Shown: positions 23,204 through 34,550 of the stretch, in pieces | Position numbering within the stretch: position 1 is the first letter of the stretch | Layout: each line of letters begins with the position of its first letter | Origin: Marisa cornuarietis | Lineage: Eukaryota; Mollusca; Gastropoda; Architaenioglossa; Ampullariidae | DNA: 64,000 bases | Assembly (NCBI GenBank): GCA_004794655.1 | Contig: SMMW01000575.1 | Span: 15,146,501-15,210,500, forward strand | Direction: 5' to 3' | Position numbers and translations under genes: made by a program | Notes under the pieces: model-generated | Databases searched by the model: none | Told to the model about the DNA's origin: nothing | The model's input: only the letters and a program-made list of their open reading frames with translations

Positions 23204-26200
23204 CTAAAACCCACATATTTAGACCACATGACGAAATGGAGGTATGTAAATAGACGTGTTCATAAACTAATGTTGAATTGATCAAATCCCATCCATATGC
23301 GTCTAGAGGATCCGCTCACTGGCAGACAGATGTAAGGCATCATGCAAATAGAATCGTTGCATCGACCCCCACCATCACCCTAACCGTTCCTCGAATCCTT
23401 AGCAGAGTTATCAGACATTATTCATCACTTAACGGCGATTATATAGACAACACCATGAAATGTCCGCTTACAAAAGTTCAGACGTCGTCAAGAGGGATGG
23501 TAAGGTAGGAGTCATTCTGTTTGCACTAAAACTTTTGGCTTACAACAAACAGAAGGACGGAGCCAGACTACGCGAAATGTCATTGGCCACCAGCAGTGTA
23601 ACGGGTCGCGTGACTGGCCCTGGGGTTCTAGGGGCTTGACTTGCGGCAAAAGCCAGTAAGGACCTCGTCGCTGCTTCACCTTAGCAAATAAATAGTCGGG
23701 TGTGGGGTGTAAGTGATGGGAAGATGTGGGGAGGAGGTCGCACTGCTATAAATGTACGTGGACGGGCGCCATAATCTTCACCCACTGTTGCAGACTGTCT
23801 GGCATCGAATAGCAAGAAAATGACCCATAGCTGACCCTGAATATCAGTCGTCATTCAAATTTTTCTAGCCTGGGTTTGGCATGCACAGCCCTTCTGTAGA
23901 TGTGAGTCGTACAAAAAAACTCTTTTTAAAAATTATTAGTGCTTGCCATAACAGCCAGCTGTTCAATTTGTTGCGTGAACATAATCACATCATAATCGGA
24001 TCAAGAACAAGCAAGTAACATTAGGAATGGAAAAGAGCACGAAACCCGTCAAATAAGGCAGTGTTAAATGATGATTAAAGAATAAGTAGAATTTCTAGAT
24101 CATCAGCTGTAATGTTTAGCAAACGACACTGCATGCACTTTAGAAATTCTACAGTCCTGCTCAAAAGGTATTCAATTTGCTATCATCATGTTTATAATGT
24201 GTTTAAAACGCATTTTTATTAAATATAACGTCTAGGTCTTGATGATGAAAGAGAAGCATTACGAAGATGAAGATTTTAGTTATTTAAAGTGTCTTCTATT
24301 TTTGATCTCCCAGAAGCCGACCTTCTGATACCATTGTAGTACGTTGTTAAGAACCTTCATGCAGGCTGAAATATGAAAGTGTTGATAATTTCGCTTTTCA
24401 CGATTGTTCTGAGGCTTACTTTTTTTTACCTGGACTGGTCATCGGGAAATGACAGGCTCAGTAGACTATGTGATGCATTCTGGGTCGATATCTGAGATCA
24501 GGGATTTGTTTTGCCGTAACGCCCTAGTTTAGGTCCGCTTTTAGCGCCTTTTAATCTGGGAATTAGAACAGGAACTGTTTTAAAAAACAGCGATAAGAGA
24601 TTTCTAGAAAATAGACCCTTGTCTTTTGGGGGCGCATCCTCGTAGCCTCACATCAAACGCAAAAAAAGGGATTCTTTTAGGGGGGAAAATCTGTGAAGAT
24701 TAGCGTGTAGGGATAATGTACAAGGTTTTAAACGGCTAAAATCCCTTAAAGAAGATAGGAAAGAAAAAGTATCAGAATCGTGGCAAAAGTTAAAAAGTGT
24801 CTTGAAATGGTTTCTATAGATTTTAATTTGTAATTTTCAAATTTCAGCAAATATCTTCATTTAAATATTGTAAAAAATAAAATCTGTTTTATTTCTCTCA
24901 ATCGGCTTAGGAGGTTTAAGGCCAGACACGGCCCTTAAATTTGAAAAAAAGTTTTAGCCATTTTGAAATTATGACACATTGTGAATGTTCAACATGTCCT
25001 CTATCCACTGTACAAGTGTTTTTTAAAATAAAACCATATACAAATATGTATACTCTGTCACTAAAGACAATGACTAATTTCATATTTTGTCTTGCTGAGC
25101 ACAGCATTAGCGAAAATAGGGAATTTTTGGAGCATAGCAGTACAGTCAGCCCTTTGTAAACTGGGTGACATTGCATACCATTAGAATGACCATTCATTCG
25201 CATTTCAAACCAAGATCAGGTGAAGGCCATAAAGAGTTTCCTTTTTTCTAGACAAGAAAATGGGTCGGAACATTCCTAATACTGATAATGCGTAAACACG
25301 GGTTGAATATACCCAGTCAGAATTCACTAACAAGGACCATGGCCACACCACAGGTCACACGAACAACCTTCGGAAAGTTTACGGGTGCCCCACAAACCAG
25401 CTGCACATGGCTTCAGGATGTAAGCAGATGTCGCTCGTAACTTGTAACTAGTTCGAGGAGGCATTCTTTCTGAGAAGTTTACAATTCGTATTAAATGTTC
25501 ATTGTGTCCGTCAGACGCTCATTTCTTCTCAAATTACCACGTGCGAAAGAAGAAAGTCGACGACGACATTCTTAGACCGTTGTAGCGGCAATAAAAAATA
25601 AATAAATAATGGTGTAACATAGTGTACCTAATATTGCTATCAAAATAACCATCGGCCATGTGGTAAGCGTCTCTAGAAAAAAAAAACCCACTAGAAGTTC
25701 TGAATTCTGCTGCCAAATTCGGTAATAATCAGGGCTTGGTGTGAACGTTAACAAATTTGAATGAACATGCAATGCTTCTTATTTTATGTAGTTTGTCCGA
25801 AATGTAAGGAATCGGGGCTTTCCAGCAGTATTTGCACACTTTTTAAACGGGTCGTTTGTATTTTTAAATTAAGTCACAATATTATTTTTGCACGTAAGCT
25901 TGCAAGCACTGGTGGCTTTATTATTAGCTTCTGAATTAAAATTAAGTATACGATCTAGTCAAGTTTGTAGCATTCAGTGTGAGATCACGACACTCTCAGC
26001 CCCCTAAAAGACATGATAGTTGGTTCTTTTCCCAGAAATCTTTCGCCATCTTATATCCACGTTGCAGACCTCTTGAAAACGTTTCAGTGACGATTTCAAA
26101 AACTGAAGATCGCTACTAAATTTTATCAGGTTCTTCGGATTATTAACCACCCCACTCACTCATCCAACCCCCTCCCCCCACACACATCAGCTATCACCCA

Positions 26201-27090
26201 TAGTCCCTCCCTATTCAAGCCAGCATGCTCTGGAATGGTTAGCGCTGGGAAAATGGAATTAGTCTCCTAGCTTGAGAGCAAGGCTTGCTGTCATGTGCAC
26301 TCGTACCCGTCACCAACCTTCGTGGCAGTCTGGTTGGCAAACGGCACAATTTGATCTGGAAGCGGACTTTCCTCTTGCCATTTCTGGCCCTGAAGCTCCT
26401 CCAGTTCCTGGATAGACGTACTTTTAAGTCCTCGCCAGGGGAATTTATTTCTTTTCTGAAGACTGCCCGAGTTGTTTTTTTTTTCTAAATCATTCTAAAC
26501 CTGTTCGTTTAATCCTGTAAGGACGGAATATCAGCAGTCATAAATCAGTGTCCAGTTGCATAGCAAAATTCTAATTTAAAACACTCGGAGCCAGGAAATT
26601 TTTCTCTTTATTTTAGATAAATAGCTTTATATAGAAATGTAACGAACAACACAAATGTACAATTCGTTAAACTCAAATTGTTTTAAATAAGGTAACACTT
26701 TTTATGTCAGATTTGGTCTCTACAGCACATTTATTTTTTGTGTTCGTGCAACGTATTATAATAGTATAGGAACGATTTTTGAAAATAGAACAAGTTGTTT
26801 GTGTTTAACGCCGATGAAAATAGAACAGGGTATCTCATGTAGTGCAACTAGTCCCAAATTAACTTTATCCAATATTTGATAAATACTGCACTAAAATGTT
26901 GTCTTAATTTATTGAAAGCAAATAAATATAGAAAGCCCGATAAGTGTTCTGAAGCAATCCAGATGATCTTTCAGGTTTCCTGTTGGTGTGCTCCCCGCTT
27001 CTTCTCCCTAAAAGCAGTGTATACTTGGTGAAAAAGCACGTCTCTTTAAGCAAATCCTTTCGCTCGCTCACACATGCACACAGATACGCA
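23204..27090. other. Unassigned non-coding sequence
   Basis: Almost 4 kb with no recognisable gene, RNA or transposon. Frames are short and AT-driven. Confidence 0.55.
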
Positions 27091-27112
27091 GAGAGAGAGA
27101 GAGAGAGAGAGA
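27091..27112. repeat. (GA)n microsatellite
   Basis: About 11 GA units. Confidence 0.95.
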
Positions 27113-27202
27113 AAAAACAAACAAACAAGAGAAAGTTTACTTCGTACCTGATTTTGGTCTGAACAAAAATCTTTACGGTGGTGGTTTTAATGATGAATCA
27201 AC

Positions 27203-27264
<62 letters not shown>
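27203..27264. repeat. (GAT)n microsatellite
   Basis: About 20 uninterrupted GAT units. It lies about 450 bases upstream of the LINE. Confidence 0.98.
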
Positions 27265-27266
<2 letters not shown>

Positions 27267-27659
27267 ATCGGTGATTTCCTCCCTTGGTCGGCTTGTCACT
27301 CCAGGCTATTTTATTATTAACGGGAAACAGCTGACAGTCCCGTCACAGGAGAGACAGCTGCCTGTGACAACAGTGACACCGCTGCCGACCTCACAGCCTT
27401 TGGTGGCTTTCACTTGCCGTCAGAATGTCTCTCAACAGCCCGACAGGCGCCAGACTGGGCTTCCTCGCCATATCTGCTTTATTTTATTTTATTGTCCTCA
27501 GTGGATCGATATCAAAAAGATCCTTTCGTAGTTCCTTGAATGCGTGCTGTTAGCTCCTGTTGTGAGTCCTGTTCACAAGCAGTTTTAGATACGGCACTTT
27601 TTCACTTTTTCATGGCAACAAAACTGCTTTTTGTTGTAAGTCTCTATATATATTCGGAA
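27265..27659. other. Unassigned sequence upstream of the LINE
   Basis: No gene recognised. The 5' end of the LINE may lie inside this stretch. Confidence 0.5.
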
Positions 27660-30600
27660 ACGAGGCTGCGCCTGACAGGCTGAGTTGCTTTGTTCTCCTG
27701 TGAATTTTTACATTTTCTCGTGCAACCTCTTTGTTCTTCGTACCCATAGGTTTCTTATAGTTGCAAGTTGTATTTGTTTCTCTTAAGCTTTCCTCTGTTA
27801 TTGTTTTACTATCTGTAATTGCCTTGATTTTATGTTTTTGTTGCGGACTTTACTTTACGTTCTCGGCCATTACATAGATTTTAGATCTAATTCTTTATCT
27901 CGCTTTCCTGTTGCTTATTCTGTTTATCCTTCTCTGAAGTTAGCTTAACTTTAAATCTTTATCAGTTTTAATATCTTTTATCGTTTTCGTCTTTTTGTAT
28001 TTTTTGAACTCGTGCTGCATTTTATTTTTCTGTCATAGAATTATGACAAGACAGTTTGTCTACTCGACAACTCAATTATCATTATTGAATCCCCTTGCAA
28101 CTCTTCCACTTCCAGCCTGTTTAGTTGACACTTTGAGAAGATTTTCCCTTTATTATGATTCTATTAATGTTGACATCGAAACAACAGATTCGAATCCGTC
28201 GCTATCGTGCTGGTCGCCGTAAGCAGCCTCCTTTGAAAACATCTGCTACTCGTAGTTATTCTGTCTCGTGCCCTCCTTCACCTGATTCTGAGTCTGACTC
28301 CGGTTTTGTGAAAGCTTCGCTGTGTGTCAACTCTCTGCTGAATCATGTTTCCCCTACACAGCAGCATCAGCGTCAGCGTGGACGTGATGAGAGTGAACCA
28401 GTTGGGTCGAATAACTTTACACCAAACCAACATGGTCGTCTGAGAACAGGAGACTGCCAAGTTTCCCGCACACCACAACTGAACACTCGCCTCCACGTTG
28501 GGCTTTTCAACGCCCAGTCTGTATCTTCTGCACAACAGTCACTGAAGCGAGCTGAAATCGTAGAATTTGTCATAGACCGCCGCCTTGATATTTTCATCAT
28601 CACTGAGACGTGGCTTAAACAACATGGCGACGAGAGCGTGTGTGTCGATCTTACTCCAGTGGGCTACTGCCTAAAATCTTTCCCCCGCCCTACACGTGGT
28701 GGTGGTATTGCTATAATCTACAGATCATCACTTGCCAAGTACCTGTCTTTTACTACTGCCGTATCGTTCCCTCACACGTCTTTTGAATTTGTTCAAGTCT
28801 CCTCTTCGGCTCCTCATTGCTCGATGTACCTGCTCTGCATCTACAGACGTCCTCCTAGCGCCAGGAACAAACTTACAGCCTCTACATTTTTCTCAGAATT
28901 CCATGATCTCTTGGATTATAGCAATGCACTAATTGGACCCGCAATTCTCCTCGGAGATGTTAATGTACACTTCGACAACAGTTCTCACCCTGACACTGTC
29001 AAACTGTCCAAAATGTTGCACACCTTTCGTTTTGTCCAGTCCGTGTCGCAACCAACTCACAAAAGAGATCACATCCTGGACTGGGTCATACATCGACCTG
29101 ATGACCACTTAGTCCAGTCAGTTGATGTTTCCCACGATCTCTCATCTGACCACTACTCAGTACTAATCGAACTGGATCGCAAATGCCCATCATCGGCGCC
29201 AGTTTTCAGACCCACTCGGTCATTACAAAATGTGGATAGACTAGCATTCAAAGCACAGCTGCAGATGGCGCTCCTCCAACCACCTTCTGCCGAGCAACTT
29301 GACTGTGTTTTGCGTCGAGTAGTTGATGACCATGCCCCTGTGTCTCGACGTCTGATGCGCCAGTCTAAATGTGCGCCTTGGCATTCACAGATCCGTGTCG
29401 AACTCCGTGACCTGAAGCGCACGCGCCGGCGAGCTGAACGTGTTTGGCGGAAGACTGGACTCGTCATCCACAAAGAAATTTATAATGCCACAAAGCGAAG
29501 CGTTGCAAAATGCATTTATGCGGCTAAAGCATCATATCTTCAGGGCCAAATAATTAACTGCACCTCCTCCAAAAAGCTCTTTGCCATCTGCTCTCAAATG
29601 ACTGGATCTAAGACAGCAACACCACTGCCTACTGCCTACCCTGCTTCACTGCTGCCGCAAGTTTTTAGTGATTATTTCACCAGCAAGATATTGAACATTC
29701 GATCATCTTTAGACTCTGTGTCAGTGCTTGACAGCATCTCCTGTGATGTCCTCCCAGGATGCTCCATGTCCAAGTTCCTACCAGTCTCTGAGACCGATGT
29801 GAAAGCGGTTATCCTAAAAGCTAAACCAACAACTTGCGAGTTAGATCCGATGCCCACAAGCCTTCTGCTCGAGTGCCTAGATACTCTACTTCCTGCCATC
29901 ACTAATATTGTAAATGTCAGCCTGTCGTCAGGTGTTTTCCCATCTTTGTTTAAAAATGCGGTGGTGAGGCCGCTTCTAAAGAAATCCACGCTTGACGTCA
30001 ATGTCCTGAACAACTACCGTCCAGTTTCAAACTTGTCTTTTCTCTCTAAGATCATAGAGAAAATAGTTTTGACACAGCTCTGGGCCTACTTACAAGAGCA
30101 CCATCTTATCCCACAAGCTCAGTCGGCGTATAGACCTTTCCACAGCACCGAGACCACTCTTATTAAAGTGACAACAGACATATTATCTGCTCTTGACAGT
30201 GGTGATGTCTCTCCATTAACCCTACTGGACCTGTCTGCTGCATTTGACACTATAGACCACTCTCTGCTTCTTCACAGACTTCACACCCTCTACGGGATTT
30301 CTGGACCTGCCCTCTCATGGTTCAACTCCTATCTCACTGATAGGACCCAGACTGTGTCAGTTGATGGTCAGACATCTCGCCCTGCTTCACTTTTCTGTGG
30401 TGTTCCCCAAGGCTCAGTACTTGGCCCAGTTCTGTTCATCCTGTATACTAAGCCCCTTTCATCATGCATCCGGTCTCACCAGGTTTCTCATCAATCCTAT
30501 GCTGATGACACGCAGCTTTACTGTTCCACTCCGCCGGCTGAGTCTTACTCTGCTATTAGCTCTATAGAAGCTTGTATCAGTGATGTCAAGGGCTGGATGC

Positions 30601-31620
30601 TAAAAAACAAGCTTAAACTAAATGATGATAAAACGAAAGCCCTCTTGTGCCATAGAAGAAGACATCAACCTTCACTCGTCAGTTTGCCCAATCACATCAA
30701 GGTGGGCGACAGCAACATCACCTTCACGTCATCTGTTAGGAATCTGGGATTTATTGTCACTGATGACATGACACTCGATAGACATGTAGCATCTGTCTGT
30801 CGGTCTGCCTATTATGAGCTCCGTAAGATCAGTGCTATCCGTCACTTTCTCTCTACACGCGCTACCAACACTCTTGTCTGTGCGTTTGTTCTTTCTCGAC
30901 TTGACTACTGCAGCTCCTTGCTGGCAGGCTGCCCTGACTACCTCATTCAGAAACTCCAGAGAATACAGAACTCTGCTGCGCGTCTGGTGCTTAGAGCAAG
31001 GAAACGGGACCATGTCACTCCTCTTCTTCGTTTTCTACACTGGCTACCCGTCCGTTCTCGCATTCAGTACAAACTGTCTGTGCTGTGTTTTAATTTCTTT
31101 GCTGGCTCCTGTCCTGACTATTTCTCTGAACTTCTCATCCCTTACTCTCCGTCCAGACAACTACGCTCTTCGTCTGACGACCGTATCCTAACTGTTCCTG
31201 TCACCAGAACAACAACATATGGTCACAGGACTTTTGGCTACTGTGCTGCAAAACAATGGAACTCTCTTCCTTTCCATATCCGCCACCTTCCTACAACTGA
31301 ATCTTTCAAATCTGCACTGAAAACGCACCTCTTCCTTGAGCATTTCTCCTAACACAGTCCGCACAATGCTCGTCCGTCTTAACCCCGCCCCCTTCCCTCT
31401 TGCTACTTTACCCATCTTTCTCGCAGAATCACTATATTTTTCTGTTCCTGTTACTTGAAGCCTTTTGTTTTCTGTTTCGTCAGTACTGTCGTTTTCTTTC
31501 GTCCCCTTTGTTCTGTGTCTACTTAGTCCACGTCTCTTCCTCGTTTTAAGCGCTAAGAGCATGCTCTCTATGAGTGTGAATATGCGCTATAAAAATCTTC
31601 ACTGTTATTATTATTATTAT
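27660..31620 (+). mobile_element. Non-LTR retrotransposon (LINE), L2/CR1-type, near full length
   Basis: An autonomous retrotransposon of about 4 kb made of a T-rich leader (about 27660-28154), one long ORF encoding endonuclease plus reverse transcriptase, a short 3' UTR and a (TTA)n tail (31606-31620). The tail follows an AAGCGCTAAGAG box (31549) and TGCGCTATAAAAA (31584), a layout common in L2/CR1-group elements. There is no LTR, integrase or long poly(A). I could not find a flanking target duplication, and the 5' boundary is a guess from where the T-rich composition begins. No ORF1 of normal size is visible; a 75-codon frame at 27995-28222 overlaps the start of the main ORF. A truncated relative lies at 45541-45812. 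Confidence 0.88.
28155..31352 (+). CDS. LINE ORF2-type protein: AP endonuclease and reverse transcriptase (1065 aa)
   Basis: The protein nicks target DNA and copies its own RNA from the nick (target-primed reverse transcription, known for the family). Residues 1-110 are a basic, low-complexity N terminus (RIRRYRAGRRK). The endonuclease domain, about 112-340, shows GLFNAQSV (116-123), ETWL with the catalytic Glu at 151, GDVN (267-270) and SDH (331-333). The reverse transcriptase, about 600-870, shows NNYRPVSNLS (619-628), LDLSAAFDTIDH with the metal-binding Asp692, GVPQGSVLGP (749-758) and YADD (782-785). The C-terminal region (about 940-1065, ARLVLRARKRDHVTPLL.FLHWLPV) is typical of L2/CR1-group elements. 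There is no stop or frameshift. An in-frame TGA at 28134-28136 lies just upstream of the chosen ATG, so this is the first possible start, although a real start could use a shifted upstream frame. Catalytic residues are all present, so the copy is young or recently active. Confidence 0.93.
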   Translation: MILLMLTSKQQIRIRRYRAGRRKQPPLKTSATRSYSVSCPPSPDSESDSGFVKASLCVNSLLNHVSPTQQHQRQRGRDESEPVGSNNFTPNQHGRLRTGDCQVSRTPQLNTRLHVGLFNAQSVSSAQQSLKRAEIVEFVIDRRLDIFIITETWLKQHGDESVCVDLTPVGYCLKSFPRPTRGGGIAIIYRSSLAKYLSFTTAVSFPHTSFEFVQVSSSAPHCSMYLLCIYRRPPSARNKLTASTFFSEFHDLLDYSNALIGPAILLGDVNVHFDNSSHPDTVKLSKMLHTFRFVQSVSQPTHKRDHILDWVIHRPDDHLVQSVDVSHDLSSDHYSVLIELDRKCPSSAPVFRPTRSLQNVDRLAFKAQLQMALLQPPSAEQLDCVLRRVVDDHAPVSRRLMRQSKCAPWHSQIRVELRDLKRTRRRAERVWRKTGLVIHKEIYNATKRSVAKCIYAAKASYLQGQIINCTSSKKLFAICSQMTGSKTATPLPTAYPASLLPQVFSDYFTSKILNIRSSLDSVSVLDSISCDVLPGCSMSKFLPVSETDVKAVILKAKPTTCELDPMPTSLLLECLDTLLPAITNIVNVSLSSGVFPSLFKNAVVRPLLKKSTLDVNVLNNYRPVSNLSFLSKIIEKIVLTQLWAYLQEHHLIPQAQSAYRPFHSTETTLIKVTTDILSALDSGDVSPLTLLDLSAAFDTIDHSLLLHRLHTLYGISGPALSWFNSYLTDRTQTVSVDGQTSRPASLFCGVPQGSVLGPVLFILYTKPLSSCIRSHQVSHQSYADDTQLYCSTPPAESYSAISSIEACISDVKGWMLKNKLKLNDDKTKALLCHRRRHQPSLVSLPNHIKVGDSNITFTSSVRNLGFIVTDDMTLDRHVASVCRSAYYELRKISAIRHFLSTRATNTLVCAFVLSRLDYCSSLLAGCPDYLIQKLQRIQNSAARLVLRARKRDHVTPLLRFLHWLPVRSRIQYKLSVLCFNFFAGSCPDYFSELLIPYSPSRQLRSSSDDRILTVPVTRTTTYGHRTFGYCAAKQWNSLPFHIRHLPTTESFKSALKTHLFLEHFS

Positions 31621-33509
31621 ATGTGCATTATTGCAGAAATCTATTGACGGGCAGCTAAGGTTTCCTTCGTCTTCCACAAATTTCATGGACTATCTAGAAA
31701 TGTCTTATAAGCATGCGCCTCGAAACCGACACGAAACTTCTGGATCCTAACAGAGATGTATCACACAGATAAATCCTTTTAGTGCCTTTTTCACATTATG
31801 TATTATTCATCAGCTCGTACTTTTTGAAACAGGAAGTTTAACATCCGCTTTGATTATTTTACAATAAACATACCTCTGCAAAAAGCTAGTGACTGGTAAA
31901 AACTATTTTAATAATTGCAGAAGGAACGCAATACCAATTCGTTCCTTTGAAGTGATAATTAAACTTGTCTTGTAAAAACATACGGAATAATCACATCAAA
32001 AATAGCATGTATTCATCATTGCTTAACGACAGTCAAACAAATGATTTTCAAAAGAACTGAGAATAAACCCGAGAACGTGCCATAATAAATTAATGACATT
32101 TATCACATGGTTCTCAAGTGTCTGTAAGTTTGCTTGGACTTGAGAAACGGTCAGTTTTTTTTCTGGCAGCCGCAATAGTCATATAAAAGAAGTTCGTTAA
32201 ATGCGTTGCTAGTGTCGGCTAATACAGGTGTGCTAGCACTTCTTGTGAAGATATGTGATAAAGATCGAGTTAAACTGTATACGAACTACCCACGACCTGA
32301 CATTTTGCTTGTCTATAACAAGTGTAAAAGACGGAATCGGTGTGTAATAATTGGAAAGGAAGTTGTTGGAAATCGAAATATAGACGCTATCTTTCTGACA
32401 TTCGTAAAATTCCCGTTGTCCGTAATACCGAACACATAAAATCAGAAATTAACACCTGCCACTATCGATCGTACATTTGATAAAGGTTTACAGACAGATC
32501 AAGACAGATTAAGGAGGGAAAAAAGCTTTAACTCTACTATAATTTCGCACGCACACGCAAACACGCAAGAATGCATCTTAATAATGCGAATTAAGGCTCC
32601 TTCCTCCAAGAAACCTTAAGCCAAGCAATAAAACTATCCTCACTAGCAGCACGTCAAATCCCAGATTGAAATATGTAATTAACAGAGAGACAATGACATT
32701 ATAGGCTTTGATCATTCTTCCTCTTCCAGTGCGAGCCTGAAAGTAAATGCAAATAACAGCATTAGAGATTGAACCGTTCTGCGTATATAACACGCCTAGC
32801 TACAGAAGGAGGGAAGGAAAACCTACATTACTGAAAGGTAAAAGGAGTGCAGAAGAATAAGAAGATACAAACAACATAACCGCATCATATGCAAGGGCTT
32901 AGAATTATGTCTTCCATCATTATGATTAATGGTGGTAGCATGACAAGCACTGTGACCTGACCCACGAAGCTGTAGAATTAATTAACGAAGAAGACACAAA
33001 ATTGATCGCTTAGCAACACCATGATGATAGGTTTACAAATATCCACTTCTCATACAGCGGCAGCCAAATATAGACAGGAGCTACAAAACACTATGCTCTT
33101 AGTAGGTGGAACAACTGTGGTTAACTGCTTACAACTGTAAAGGTTCGTTCATAAAAAGACACGAAAAGAGACACAAAGATCATTTTAATATCCTTAGATT
33201 ACATATTTTTACAAGGCAAAAATACCACAAAACATATTAATAAACAATACCGTGGTTGTCTTCTCTTGGTGCTGTGTAATCCAGCCGTAGTCGTGATTTC
33301 ACGAAACACATCAAGACTGCGAAGTGGTTCTTAAGCTTGACGATGCTTATATGAAAAGATATTTGAAAATCTTGGTGTTAGGAGATCAAAGTGAAAGTCA
33401 GTTAATATTTTGACACTATCAAGGGTGTCTTAGTCATAATTAATGCACAAATAATGTTTTCATTAGGGGGTAAACAGACTGTCATGAATGTATCCCGTAT
33501 GCCTGTTCA
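31621..33509. other. Unassigned non-coding sequence
   Basis: No gene recognised. AT-rich. Confidence 0.6.
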
Positions 33510-34338
33510 GTTTAATCACGGACCTTCATCTACTGGATAAATGTCTCAGGTTTATCGCCAGTGTAAGTCTTGGCTTTCCTTATCAGCCCGCCCGTGTTTC
33601 CGGTTCCGGTTTGCTGTTGCGAAGAGACACGGACCTTCGTTTAATTTTAATAAAGGTCAGTGGTTTGCAGACGTAAACGGATTCGAAAAAATGGACAGGT
33701 GCAAATTTTTGAATTGTTGGATGTCATACCCATAAAGAGAGATGTCGTTATCCTCAACAAAAAGTAAACATCTATCCTCGTCGCCATCATAGCTTACAAT
33801 ACCAACCGACCTTAGCAACGGGGGACTTCCCTATTGTCGTCTGCTAGTAAATGGCGTTGTCGTGAACCCGGTGCTATAACAGACCTTCATCTGTGGCATT
33901 TATTCAATTAATTCTTAAAGTATAGGCTTTTGTAACAGATAATCTATATAACTGTGTCAGAAAAATCAAAAACAATGCTTTTTAAAAAAAAAATTGTTAG
34001 TGGTAGAGCAAGTCAATAGCATCTGTTGTGACGATGTTTTTATATGATAACATTGACGATAAACCCACATGCGTTTTCTATAAACAACCAAAATACATTT
34101 TCCAGAAAATACTACTGTTGATTTTGCAATCAGTCTTCTTTAACAAGATTCTTATGACAGAAAAGCTTAATTACTTCTAAAATTTCTTCGACGTTAGGAA
34201 AACCCGCCATTTTGAAATCGGAAACGGAAGTGAAAACCTAACATTGTAGGGTTTGTTACAATTGGTCACTCCTATGATAGCGCAAAGAGGCAACGAATGA
34301 GAGACACTCATCCAGTAGATGAAGGTCCGTGGTTTAAT
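33510..34338. mobile_element. Non-autonomous DNA transposon with 31-bp terminal inverted repeats
   Basis: The inverted repeats at 33517-33547 and 34301-34331 match at 29 of 31 positions; the outer end reads CACGGACCTTCATCTACTGG. They are flanked on both sides by the same 7-bp sequence GTTTAAT (33510-33516 and 34332-34338), as expected for a target-site duplication. A matching C after the right copy makes an 8-bp duplication possible if the repeat ends are uneven. Related motifs occur inside, at 33628-33638 (CACGGACCTTC) and 33882-33893 (GACCTTCATCT-like), which may be subterminal transposase sites. There is no transposase ORF. The 7-8-bp duplication and CA start fit hAT- or P-type elements, but the superfamily is undecided. 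Confidence 0.82.
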
Positions 34339-34499
34339 CTTACTGCGAAGTTCAATTTCTGTGTTCAAATCGGTAAACGATTTATTCAAAAGAAACACCA
34401 ACTAGTGTGCTTAGACCGTCATATACTTAGGCAGGTAGCAATGTCCACTTTCTTCCTCTTGCGTTTACATTATATCTCCGTAAAGCCTAAGTATTGCCA

Positions 34500-34550
34500 A
34501 TAAATAAATAAATAAATAAATACACAAATAAATGAATAAATAAAAAAATA
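34500..34550. repeat. (AAAT)n-rich simple repeat
   Basis: Imperfect AAAT/AAATAAAT units beginning about 160 bases after the DNA transposon. Confidence 0.9.
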
